Source: Bog-532 sp963742865 (GTDB lineage Bacteria; Actinomycetota; Actinomycetes; Streptosporangiales; Streptosporangiaceae). From it: DNA of 64,000 nt. Below are positions 16,419 through 25,246 of this stretch, piece after piece; the first letter of the stretch is position 1; each line of letters begins with the position of its first letter. The translations under genes were made by a program, and so were the position numbers. The notes under the pieces are model-generated. The model searched no databases and was not told the origin of the DNA. It saw only the letters and a list, made by a program, of their open reading frames with translations. The stretch is taken from NCBI GenBank assembly GCA_963742865.1, contig CAVUNW010000010.1, forward strand, positions 1 through 64,000. Reading direction: 5' to 3'.

Positions 16419-17248
16419 CGTCCAGCGGGCCATCGGAGCGCGCCGCCGGTGGCAGCATCGTTCCGGGCCTCGACACCACCGTGGCCAATCCGGCCCGGGT
16501 GTGGAACTACTGGGTCGGCGGCAAGGACAACTTCGCGGTGGACCGGGAGGCGGCCGAGCAGGTCCTGACGCTGCTGCCCACCATGCCGATGATCGCCCGG
16601 TACGCCCGCCGGCTTCCTGCTGGACGCGGTGGGCTGGCTGGCAGCGAGTACGGTGTCCGGCAGTTTCTGGACATCGGCACCGGCCTGCCGACCGCGGACA
16701 ACACCCACGACATCGCCCAGCGGGCCGCGCCGGAATCGCGCATCGTGTACGTGGACAACGACCCGGTGGTGCTCACGCACGCCCGCGCGCTGCTGACCAG
16801 CAGCCCGGAGGGGGAGACCGACTACATCGCGGCCGACCTGCGCGAGGTGGCGGCGATCCTGGCCGGCGCGGCGCAGACCCTCGACTTCAGCCGGCCGGTC
16901 GCGGTGCTGCTGATCGCGATCCTGCATTTCATCCCCGATGACGAGGACCCGTACGGGATCGTCCGCCGCCTGATGACGGCCGTCCCGTCCGGCAGCTACC
17001 TGGCGATCTGCCACGCGGCCAGCGACATCCAGGCCGAGGCCGTCGCGGAGGGCATGGGGCTCTACAACGAGATGTCCTCGACCCCGATCACGATGCGGAC
17101 CAGGGCGCAGGTGACCCGCTTCTTCGACGGGCTGGACCTGGTCGGGCCCGGGGTGGTGCCGCTGGATGAGTGGTGGCCGCCGGGCGAGGTGGAGGCAGGC
17201 GCCGTGGGCATGCTGTCCGGCTACGCCGCTATCGCCCGCAAGCCCTGA
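16415..17248 (+). CDS. DUF574 SAM-dependent methyltransferase
   Basis: Actinobacterial DUF574 (S-adenosylmethionine methyltransferase, SCO-type) family: PGLDTTVANPARVWNYWVGG, then SAM-site region QFLDIGTGLPTADNTHDIAQ, YVDNDPVVLTHARALL and a C-terminal VGMLSGYAAIARKP. GTG at 16415 with GAGAGGAAG upstream is preferred over the ATG at 16337. Between about 16609 and 16655 the local reading RRLPAGRGGLAG replaces the family-typical FLLDAVGWLA, which is present in the neighbouring frame. Two compensating indels therefore scramble ten residues. Substrates of this family are mostly unknown. Confidence 0.85.
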   Translation: MTSSGPSERAAGGSIVPGLDTTVANPARVWNYWVGGKDNFAVDREAAEQVLTLLPTMPMIARYARRLPAGRGGLAGSEYGVRQFLDIGTGLPTADNTHDIAQRAAPESRIVYVDNDPVVLTHARALLTSSPEGETDYIAADLREVAAILAGAAQTLDFSRPVAVLLIAILHFIPDDEDPYGIVRRLMTAVPSGSYLAICHAASDIQAEAVAEGMGLYNEMSSTPITMRTRAQVTRFFDGLDLVGPGVVPLDEWWPPGEVEAGAVGMLSGYAAIARKP

Positions 17249-17348
17249 TTTATACGCTTTGGCGGCCAGTGCATCCGCCGCGCGCATTCTCACGAAGGAC
17301 TACGCGAGGGCCCCCCAACAGGGCGGGCCACAGTCAAGTGAGGATCGC

Positions 17349-18184
17349 ATGCGTAGTTCTGCAATCAGGATGGCGGGCGCGACTGCGCTGACGGCGGCCA
17401 TGACGGCGACCGGGATGCTGGTGGCCGGTGCCGCGGGAGCCCAGAGCGGCGACGCCACGGTGACCGTCATCCACGGCGTCCCCGGCGTGACCGTCGATGT
17501 CTGCGCCGACGGCAAGGCGGCCATCCCCGGCTTCACCTTCACGACCCAGAAGACCCTGTCGCTGCCCGCCGGGTCCTACTCCCTCGGCATCGTCAAGGCG
17601 GGCCAGGCCTGTTCGGCGGCTAACTACCTCGCCTCCGCGTCCGCCACGCTGTCCAGCGGCGAGAACGCCAGCGTCATCGCCTACCTCAACGGCGACACGC
17701 ACAAGCCCACACTCGGCCTCTACCAGAACGACATGTCCGGCGTCCCCACCGGCCAGGGCCGGGTAGTGCTCAGCCACAACGCCGACGCCCCGGCGGTGAA
17801 GGTCTCCGCCGGCGGGACCACGCTCGCGCCGAGCCTCTCGCCCGGCCTGCAGGCCGCGCTGACCGTCCCGGCCAAGACCTACTCGGGCATCAACGTGGAC
17901 GTGGCCAGCAGCGGGGCCGCGGCGATCTCCGGCGCCTCGGTGCCGGTCAAGGCGTCCAGCGATACGATCGTCTACGTTGTCGGCTCGGCCTCGGCCAAGT
18001 ACTCGGCCATCGTGCAGTACGTTCCGCTGACCGGCATGCCGGGCGCGGTGGTGACCGGCAACAGCCCGGTCTCCTCGCATCACGGCCTGCCCACCGGTCT
18101 GCTCGCCGCGCTGCTGGCCGCGGCCGCGGCGGGTGCCGCCTACTCGCTCCGCCTGTTCCGGGCGCCAAGGCCCGGAGGGGTTAG
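17349..18184 (+). CDS. Secreted DUF4397 protein with C-terminal membrane anchor
   Basis: Signal peptide (MAGATALTAAMTATGMLVAGAAGA is split here by residue limits: hydrophobic residues 8-31 ending AGAQS) followed by two DUF4397 beta-sandwich repeats starting ATVTVIHGVPGVTVDVCADG and RVVLSHNADAPAVKVSAGG. A C-terminal segment LPTGLLAALLAAAAAGAAYS with a basic tail follows. The frame stays open past 18184; the natural TAG at 18182-18184 is in another frame, so a late indel is likely. The sortase is next, so the protein is probably surface-anchored, though no LPXTG-type signal is obvious before the membrane segment. Confidence 0.75.
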
Positions 18185-18189
18185 GCCGG

Positions 18190-18902
18190 ATGCGCTCGTC
18201 CTGGACCGCCACCCGGCGGTCGCGGGGCCTGCTGGGCCTGATCGCGTCGGCCGCTCTCGCGGCCAGGCGCGGTCGCCGGCTGGGCGGCGTGGACGGTCCC
18301 CGCGACGGTCCGGCTCCTGCCGGTCCACCCGGTGGCCGTCCGCGCCAGTCCCTCTTGGCCCAGCCGAACGGGCCCGGCCGGGACTTCCGCCCGCGCGCAG
18401 GGCCGGCCGTCCCGGTCGCCCGTGGGCCCATCGTCAGCGGAGCCGCCCCGCCGCCGGTCATGCTGGCCATCCCCGGGGCTGGGATCAGCGCCCGCGTCGT
18501 CCCCGAGGGGCTCGGCCCCGGCGGAGCTCTCCAGATCCCGCCTCCCCGGCAGGTCGGCTGGTACGACGGCGGCCGGCCCCGGGCCAGGACGGCAGCACGC
18601 TGATCGCCGGGCACATCGACGACAACGGCGTGCCCGGCGCCTTCCTGCGCCTGAACGCCGTCCCGATGGGGGCCGCCATCCGCCTCACCATGGCGTCGGG
18701 GCAGGTCGCGGCGTACACGGTGACCCACCGTCTGCTGCTCCCGCAATCCGGGCTGGCCCATTCCGGGCTACTGTCGAACCGGGGCCGTCCCGAACTGGTC
18801 CTGATCACCTGCGGCGGCGCCTACGACACGTCCACCCACCTCTACTTGGACAACATCGCCGTCGTCGCCACGCCGGCCACGCAGGGCGGGGGCGCGCCGT
18901 GA
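18190..18902 (+). CDS. Class E/F-type sortase, several frameshifts
   Basis: Transpeptidase that would attach surface proteins to the wall. The start is ATG 18190 (MRSSWTATRRSRGLL). Its membrane helix and stem (AVAGWAAWTVPATVRLLPVH) read in a second frame. The catalytic domain begins in the first frame (VMLAIPGAGISARVVPEGLG) and ends in a third, with catalytic His in LIAGHIDDNGVPGAF and catalytic Cys in LVLITCGGAYD. At least three indels are needed to join these pieces. The stop at 18902 overlaps the sigma factor GTG. The pieces are in family order, so I treat it as one gene with sequence errors. Confidence 0.75.
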
Positions 18903-19426
18903 ACGACTCCCAGCCGGTCAGCGAGCGCCTCGCCGGCGGCGACGAGCGGGTGCTGGAGGAGTGCTACCACCGGTACGGGCCATCGGTCCGGTCCTACCTG
19001 CGGCGCTTCGTGCCGCCCGGCGACATCGAGGACGTCCTGCAGGACACGTTCCTCGACGTTTGGCGCTGCCGGGGCCAGCTGGATCCGGGCCGCCGGTTCG
19101 AGCCGTGGCTGTTCGCCATCGCCCGCCGCCGGGCCATCGACGCCCTCCGGCGACGCCGGGGAGTGGTGGACGTCGCGGTCGTCCGCGACCTCATGGGCGA
19201 GGACGGGAACGAGCTCGCCGAGCAGATGGCGTGGGCGGCCGAGGTCCGCGCGGCCCTTAGCATGATGCCGGCCGAACAGCGGGAAGCGATCGAGCTGGCG
19301 TATTTCGGCGAGCTCACCCAGCGTGAGATCGCCGAGCGGCTCGGCGTTCCGCTGGGAACTGTGAAAGCCAGGGTGTCCCGGGGCCTGCGCCGGCTCGCTG
19401 TCATTGTGGAAGGGAGGGCGCGATGA
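18899..19426 (+). CDS. ECF-type RNA polymerase sigma factor
   Basis: A 175-residue extracytoplasmic-function sigma factor. Region 2: YHRYGPSVRSYLRRF, DIEDVLQDTFLDVWR, FEPWLFAIARRRAIDALRRR. Region 4: MMPAEQREAIELAYFGELTQ and REIAERLGVPLGTVKARVSR. It starts at a GTG that overlaps the sortase stop and ends in an ATGA overlap with its anti-sigma factor, so sortase, sigma and anti-sigma are translationally linked. It resembles SigK-type factors paired with RskA-type anti-sigma proteins, but an exact ECF group is not assigned. Confidence 0.88.
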   Translation: MNDSQPVSERLAGGDERVLEECYHRYGPSVRSYLRRFVPPGDIEDVLQDTFLDVWRCRGQLDPGRRFEPWLFAIARRRAIDALRRRRGVVDVAVVRDLMGEDGNELAEQMAWAAEVRAALSMMPAEQREAIELAYFGELTQREIAERLGVPLGTVKARVSRGLRRLAVIVEGRAR

Positions 19427-20180
19427 CCGTGCCCGAGCCGCCGGTTCACGTCGCCGATGAACTGCCCGTGCTCCTGGCCGGCGAGTGCGACCGGAGCGAG
19501 ACCCTGGCCATCGCGGCTCACCTGCGGTCGTGCCCGCTGTGCCGCGACGAGCTTGTCTCGGTCGCAGTGGCCGCCAGTACCCTGCGGGCCGCTGCGCGGG
19601 CCGAACGGACCCGCCCGGGCCGGCCAGGCCGGGACCCAGCCTCCCCGAAGGCCATGAACCCTCCGCGCCCGGCGGCGGGACTGAACCGGTTCCGGATACC
19701 CCGGCCTGGCTCATCCACCCTCCGCGCCGCCACGTCTCGTCCCGGCGGTTCGCGGCGATCGCGGCGGCGGTCGTGGTCGTGGCCGGGGCGGTCGCGGCCG
19801 CGATCGGGCTGACCGGGACCGGGTCCCCGGTGGTTGGCCGGGCCACCCTGCACCCCCTGGACGCCCCGGCCGCGGCCAGCGGCAATATCACCGTGACGGC
19901 CAGCTCCGGTGGCCGGCTGATGGTGGTCCGCACCCACGGCCTGCCCGCCCCGGGCGGCCAGCACTTCTACGAGGTCTGGCTGCTCGACCCGGTGACGCTG
20001 AAGATGCTGCCGATGGGTGCCCTCCCGCCCTCCGGGCAGGCCAGCTACGGCGTGGCCACGTCGCTGATGGCCGGCTATGCGGCCGTCGACATCAGCCTGC
20101 AGGCCGACAACGGGAACCCGGCCCACTCCGCCGTCAGCGTCCTGCGCGGCTCGCTGCTGACCGGCACGGCGCTGCGGTAA
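19423..20180 (+). CDS. Zinc-finger/RskA-type anti-sigma factor, frameshifted
   Basis: The N-terminal putative zinc-finger motif H-x3-C-x2-C (HLRSCPLC) would bind the cognate sigma factor. The frame then breaks at about 19620-19700. In the next frame are a membrane helix (RFAAIAAAVVVVAGAVAAAI) and an extracytoplasmic RskA C-terminal domain (LPAPGGQHFYEVWLLDP to the end at 20180). The ATG overlaps the sigma stop. Membrane tethering implies release of the sigma factor by an envelope signal. Confidence 0.82.
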
Positions 20181-20186
20181 GGCCCT

Positions 20187-21335
20187 TCAACCGTGGTGCG
20201 CCGCCCGGTGCGCCGCGAGCACGTCGTAGCCGAAGTCAGACGCCGGGTTGCGCCACACCGAATGCGCGTGGTTGGCGCGGCGCTGCACGTTGTCGTACTC
20301 GATCAGCAGGTCCGGGCCCTGCAGCCGGTAGTAGTGCGGCTGACCCGGGGCGACGGGCCCGGCCCAGGCCAGGTGCACGCCGTCCAGGGTGGCGTCGTCG
20401 TCGTAGGCCCGCAGCGGCGACAGGCCGTCGGGGACGCGCCCGAGGTAGGTGGCCAGCAGCGCGCGCAGCAGGTCCCGCTGCCCGGCGTCCAGGTCCCGGG
20501 CCGGCAGCCCCTTCGGGACGCTGCTCAGCGCTACCTGCCGGTGGTCGCCGGCCCCGTACCCGGTGGCAGCCTCGTTGCCCACGGCGATCTCGGCGATGCT
20601 GCTGGCCAGCCTGGGCTCGGTGAAGGGCCGTTCCCACAGATCGGGCAGGTGGATCATCTCGTCGCCGTCGGCCAGGCGGGCCCGGTTGCCGCCGACGATG
20701 TCCGACGGGGCGCGGTTCAGCAGGATCGCCTGGCGCTCGGCCCCCGGACCGAGGGAGCGCATCAGCTCGCGGGCCAGGTCCTCGGCGCCGCCCAGCGGGC
20801 GCAGCGGCGCGGGTCCCAGCAGCGGGGAGACCGCCGGGTCCGCGCCCAGGAAGCACGGGGTCACCGCGTGCACCCGGCCGTCCGCGATGAGGTTGTTCAG
20901 CGAGACGTGATGACCGCCGAAACGCCAGCCCCAGGGCGCGGTGCCGCCGGGCTCACCGAAGACCCGCAGGTAGTACAGGCCGGGGTCGCGGCCCCGCTCC
21001 CGGCCCCAGTCCATGCTCCAGCCCTCGCCGTGATCCAGGACGTTCTCCAGCCCGATGATCGTCGCCACCGTGACGTACCCGGCGGTGGACAGCCCGGTGG
21101 CCACGAGCCGGAGCGCGCGCTGCTGCTGCGCCGGCCGCTGCGCGCCGAGGGTCAGGCCGCCGTGGTCGGTCGGCGTGTAGAACCAGCGCTGGCGCTCGGG
21201 CCCAGCCGGGCCCCCAGGTGCGTCCCCGGTCGCGACGGCCCGCTGCGCGGGCTCCAGCGTGTCCAGCCAGGCGGTCGCGGCCTCCGCCATCCGTCCCGCG
21301 ATCGCGTCGGCACTCTCCCTGTCCACATCTGCCAT
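20187..21335 (-). CDS. DUF3500 family protein
   Basis: A 382-residue protein with DUF3500 landmarks: RWFYTPTDHGGLTL, YVTVATIIGLENVL, YYLRVFGEPGG..WGWRFGGHHVSLN and a C-terminal HYYRLQGPDLLIEYDN. The start is set at the ATG at 21335 because GGAGG lies eight bases upstream; the ATG two codons earlier is too close to it. The family may be metal-binding, judging by its conserved His/Glu residues (for example GGHH), but its function is unknown. The gene is convergent with the anti-sigma gene and divergent from zwf. Confidence 0.82.
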   Translation of the reverse strand: MADVDRESADAIAGRMAEAATAWLDTLEPAQRAVATGDAPGGPAGPERQRWFYTPTDHGGLTLGAQRPAQQQRALRLVATGLSTAGYVTVATIIGLENVLDHGEGWSMDWGRERGRDPGLYYLRVFGEPGGTAPWGWRFGGHHVSLNNLIADGRVHAVTPCFLGADPAVSPLLGPAPLRPLGGAEDLARELMRSLGPGAERQAILLNRAPSDIVGGNRARLADGDEMIHLPDLWERPFTEPRLASSIAEIAVGNEAATGYGAGDHRQVALSSVPKGLPARDLDAGQRDLLRALLATYLGRVPDGLSPLRAYDDDATLDGVHLAWAGPVAPGQPHYYRLQGPDLLIEYDNVQRRANHAHSVWRNPASDFGYDVLAAHRAAHHG

Positions 21336-21444
21336 GCTCATATCCTCCAACCTGCCCATCCCGGCGGGCCGTGGCAAGGGCCGCGAACCGGTTATGAGGG
21401 GGTGGCACGCACGCGCCCGGTGTGACTCCGTAGGTTGGTGTGCC

Positions 21445-22863
21445 ATGGCGACCGCGAAACGTCCCCCCAGCCCCGCCCCCACGGTCTTCGTCCTGTTCGG
21501 GGCGACCGGCGATCTGGCCAAGCGCATGGTGCTGCCGGCGTTCTACCGGCTCGCCCTCGAAGGCCTGCTGCCCCGGCAGTGGCGGCTGGTCGGGAACGGC
21601 CGCGGCGACGTCGCGCACGAGGATTTCCGCGGCCATTTCCACGATGCCCTCACCGAGTTCGGCCCGAAGCCGGAGCCGGGCCAGTGGAAGGAATTCGCGC
21701 AGAACGTCTTCTTCGCGGGCGGCGGCTTCAACACCGAAAATCCCGGCAGCCTGCTGGACATGCTGGACCATGCGCGCACCTCCCTCGGCGGCGACCCGCA
21801 GCTGGTCCACTACCTGGCGGTCCCCCCGGTGGCCTTCGGCGGGCTGACCGAGGCCCTGGGCCAGCACGACCTGTCCCGCGGCGCCCGGGTGGTCTACGAG
21901 AAGCCGTTCGGCACCTCCCGGACGGGTTTCCGTGCGCTGGACCGGATGGTGCATTCGGTGCTGGACGAGCAGCAGGTATACCGGATCGACCACTTCCTGG
22001 GCAAGGAGGCCACCCAGAACCTGCACCTGATGCGCTTCGCCAACGGGCTGTTCTCGGCCATGTGGAACCGGGAGCATGTCGAGTCCGTGCAGATCGACGT
22101 CCCGGAGAAGCTCGGCATCACCGACCGGTCGGTGTTCTACGACGCCACCGGCGCGGTGCTGGACATGCTGGTCACGCATCTGTTCCAGGTGGCGGCCGAG
22201 GTGGCCATGGAGCCCCCGGCCAGCCTGGGGGCGCTGGATCTGCAGGCGGCCCGCGAGAAGGTGATCAAGTCGTTCCGGCCACTGGACCCGGCCGAAGTGG
22301 TGCTGGGCCAGTTCGCCGGCTACCGCGACGTGCCCGGCGTCGCCCCCCGCTCCAGCCGGGACACGTTCGTCGCGGCGCGGCTCTGGATTGACAATCCCCG
22401 CTGGCGCGGGGTGCCCTTCTACCTGCGCACCGGCAAACGGCTCGCGGCGTCGGAGCAGCGGGTCAGCCTGATCCTGCGCGAGCCGGCTGGCCCGCTCGCC
22501 GGGAAGCTGGGGAACTGCGCCAACGTGCTGTCGTTCTCGCTGGCCGGCGACGGCGAGATTGACCTGTCGCTGGTGGCCAAGAAGCCCGGCCCCAGCCTGG
22601 AGACCGACCCGGCGCACACGTCGATCCCGCTGTCCAGCCTGCCCGGTGCGGACCCGCTGCCGCCGTACGTCCGGCTCATCCACGACGTGCTCCTCGGCGA
22701 CCGTTCGCTGTTCACCCGCCCGGACGGCCTGGCCGCGGTGTGGAGGGTGGCCGAGCCGCTGCTGTCGAACCCGCCCCGGGTCGCCTCCTACCCGCAGGGG
22801 TCCTGGGGCCCAGCCCCGGCGCGCACGCTGATCGCTCCCGGCCGCTGGCTGCTGGGCCAGTAA
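21445..22863 (+). CDS. zwf: Glucose-6-phosphate 1-dehydrogenase
   Basis: Catalyses oxidation of glucose 6-phosphate to 6-phosphogluconolactone with NADP+ (or NAD+), the entry step of the oxidative pentose phosphate pathway. The 472-residue protein has the dinucleotide-binding motif FGATGDLAKRM at the N-terminus, EKPFGTSR, and the active-site motif RIDHFLGKE with the catalytic His. The C-terminal domain is complete. It is slightly shorter than typical 490-510 residue enzymes, and its N-terminus is compact. It stands apart from the usual opcA/tal/tkt cluster, so it may be a second paralogue. The start at 21445 is the first ATG after the divergent gene. Confidence 0.92.
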   Translation: MATAKRPPSPAPTVFVLFGATGDLAKRMVLPAFYRLALEGLLPRQWRLVGNGRGDVAHEDFRGHFHDALTEFGPKPEPGQWKEFAQNVFFAGGGFNTENPGSLLDMLDHARTSLGGDPQLVHYLAVPPVAFGGLTEALGQHDLSRGARVVYEKPFGTSRTGFRALDRMVHSVLDEQQVYRIDHFLGKEATQNLHLMRFANGLFSAMWNREHVESVQIDVPEKLGITDRSVFYDATGAVLDMLVTHLFQVAAEVAMEPPASLGALDLQAAREKVIKSFRPLDPAEVVLGQFAGYRDVPGVAPRSSRDTFVAARLWIDNPRWRGVPFYLRTGKRLAASEQRVSLILREPAGPLAGKLGNCANVLSFSLAGDGEIDLSLVAKKPGPSLETDPAHTSIPLSSLPGADPLPPYVRLIHDVLLGDRSLFTRPDGLAAVWRVAEPLLSNPPRVASYPQGSWGPAPARTLIAPGRWLLGQ

Positions 22864-22869
22864 CGTCCC

Positions 22870-24606
22870 GGCCTTGGCGTCCGACCAGGTGCGGACGACG
22901 CTGGTGTCCGAAATGAACCGGACCGGGGTCCCGGGCGCCCAGCGCCGGGCCGCCTCGTCCAGGCACTCGTCGACCAGCTTGGCGGTGGCCTCGCCCTGTC
23001 CGGCGGGAGTGTGCACGAGCAGTTCGTCGTGCAGGCACAGCACGATCCGCGCGCCCAGCGGCGCGGCCCGCGCCCGCACCGTCACCGCCCACATCTTGAA
23101 CAGTTCGGCCGCGGCCCCCTGGATGAGGGCGTTCCGCCCGTAGCGCCCGCGCGCGGCGGCGCGAACCGCGGACGGGGGCCTCTCGCTGCCCATCGGGATG
23201 CGCCGGCCGCCGTAGGTGCGCAGGTCCCGGCCGGTCCGCCCGGAGCGGTCCCCCTCGTCCAGATAGGCCATGGCGACCGGGTACGCCGCCTTAAGGCGGC
23301 GCAGCGCCTGCGCGCCGTGCCCGGTGGTCTGCCCGTACATGGCGCCCAGCACCGCGACCTTGGCCGTGGGCCGGTCCACCCCCAGCTGCTCCGCCACCGG
23401 GGCGTAGAGGTCGTCGGCCATGGTCGCGGCGGCCAGGGCGCGGTCCCGCGCCACCGCGGCGAGCACGCGCGGCTCGATCTGGCCCAGGTCGGCCCGGACG
23501 AAGACGTGCCCGGGTTCAGCCACGACCGCCCGGCGCATCACGGCCGGCATGTTGTGCAGGCCACCGGAGGCCGTCATCCGGCCGGCCGCGCCGTCGGAGC
23601 CGGTCCACGCGCCGCGCAGCCGGCCGTCCGCCCCGAGATGGGTGTCCAGCCACCCGTAGCCGTACGTGGTGGCGATCCGTTCCGCCTTGCGCCACTCCAG
23701 CAGCGCCGCGACCAGCGGGTGAGCGTCGCGGAACGCGCGTAGCCGCCACGCCCGGGTGTCGGGAACGTCCACCCCGGCCTCGGCCAGCAGGAGACGCACC
23801 TGCGCCGGGCTGCGCAGATCGGCGGTCGCGCCCGGCGGCGCGTGCCGCAGCACCTCCGTGTCGCGCGCGGCCCGGTTCCTGGCCGCCTCGGCCCCGGTGC
23901 GCGGGCGCGGGCCCACGAACGCGGCCAGGATCTCCTCGGCGACGGCCCGGTCCATCGGCAGCCCATCGGCCGACAGCTCCGCGCACAGCAGTTCGGCGGC
24001 GGATTCGGACTGCGCCGTGGCCATGGCCATCGGCCGGTCCGCCAGCCCGGCCAGCGCCTGCTGCTGAAGCCCGGCGGCGGTGCGGGCCAGCTCCGCCCAG
24101 CGGGCCATCCGTTCGCGACTGGCCGCCCAGCCGCCGCTGACCCAGCCGGGCCGCAGGTGGCCGCCGGGCTCCACCGGTTCGGCCGGATCACCGGCCTCAC
24201 CCGGCTCGAACAGGTCAGGCTGGCCGGCCGCCGGGGTCGTCACCGGGGTCAGGTCATGCAGGTGCGCCCACACCCAGCCGGGGTCGGCCCGCCACCCGCC
24301 GAACAGCAGCCGGTGCACCGCACTGACGTCCCAGCAGGTCGCCAGGCGCACGTCCCTGGCCGCCAGCACCGCGGCCGTTTCGCCGGACCAGACCGCCCAC
24401 CGGGGCCGCAGCTCCGCGTCGATGAGCCGGAGGGCGCCGTCGCCGCCGGCGAGCGGCACGGGCCACCGCCCGTCCCCGGCCGCCAGCCCCAGGTCCTGGT
24501 CCGGTTCCGGGCCCGCGGCCAGTCCGACCAGGTCGCCGCGCTTTACCCCGGCCCGGCGGAGCTGCGCTAGCACGTCCACGCATCCCCCACGAACCCACTC
24601 TGCCAT
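22870..24606 (-). CDS. DNA polymerase family A (exonuclease-polymerase, PolA-like)
   Basis: Actinobacterial PolA paralogue lacking the 5' nuclease domain. The N-terminal about 200 residues form a degenerate 3'-5' exonuclease-like domain. The polymerase motifs are A VRADLGQIEPRVLAAVARD, B RPTAKVAVLGAMYGQTTGHG and C LCLHDELLVH. Motif B shows VAVLG in place of the usual INFG. The conserved protein ends around TWSDAKA near 22870, but no stop codon follows in frame: the frame remains open antisense through zwf to 20953. The end given here is that of the domain, not of a stop. An ATG at 24606 or a GTG some 27 bases later is the start. Confidence 0.85.
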
Positions 24607-24687
24607 GCACCTGCACCCGGGCGTGGCCGCCGCGCTAGTGACGTTGGTCCCTGGCCGGCCCTCGGCCGGGGGTGCCAGGATCTTCAG

Positions 24688-25179
24688 GTGTTCGTCGCCC
24701 ACGACGTCGAGATCGGCGTCCCTTTCAGTATGGCGCGGTCGCGGCTGATGGAGCTCATCGCCGGCCGCGCGCTCGCCGAGGCGTCCCGTGCGGCCTACGG
24801 CGAAGGGCTCGCCAGCCTCCCGGGCCGGCCCGCTTCCGCCCAGGCCGTTCCGGCCCGGCTGATGCGGATCCGCTGCCTGGAGCCCGTACAGGGCGCGGAT
24901 CAGATGACCGCGGGACTGCGCTGGGAGGCGGCCGGAGCGCCCGGCGGCTTGTTCCCGGTCCTCGACGCCGACCTCACCCTGGTGGCTATCGGCCCGCAGG
25001 CCAGCCGGCTGTCGCTCGCGGGCGTGTACCGGCTGCCGGCCAGCGATGATCTCGACCCGGCTACGGCCGGCCAGGCAGCGGATACCACGGTCCGCGCCCT
25101 GCTCGGTGCGGTCGCCGCGTACCTGTCCGCCGCCGGCTTCCCGGCCGCCCGCCAGCCCCGCGCGGCCGAGGCCCCGTAG
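24688..25179 (+). CDS. Conserved hypothetical protein
   Basis: A 163-residue protein starting at a GTG (VFVAHDVEIGVPFSMARSRL). It has predicted alpha/beta content: an N-terminal strand-helix, a central strand block (LMRIRCLEPVQGADQMTAGL) and a C-terminal helix (TVRALLGAVAAYLSAAGF). The opening resembles SRPBCC-like proteins, but I am not certain of the family. It is divergent from the DNA polymerase and convergent with the sensor kinase. Confidence 0.6.
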   Translation: MFVAHDVEIGVPFSMARSRLMELIAGRALAEASRAAYGEGLASLPGRPASAQAVPARLMRIRCLEPVQGADQMTAGLRWEAAGAPGGLFPVLDADLTLVAIGPQASRLSLAGVYRLPASDDLDPATAGQAADTTVRALLGAVAAYLSAAGFPAARQPRAAEAP

Positions 25180-25245
25180 CCGCCTGGCCCTGTGACCGCC
25201 TGGCCCTGTGACCCCCTGGCCCGTGACCGGCTGGCCCTGTGACCG
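25180..25245 (+). repeat. Imperfect tandem repeats between convergent genes
   Basis: About four copies of a 15-17 bp unit close to GCCTGGCCCTGTGACC, lying between the stop codons of two convergent genes. Probably slippage-generated. Confidence 0.7.
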
Positions 25246-25246
25246 G

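Noticed and set aside
20953..24702. 1249-codon minus-strand frame as a polymerase fusion
   Set aside because: Residues beyond TWSDAKA are antisense to zwf and DUF3500 gene sequence with no domain; the frame is open because of high GC.
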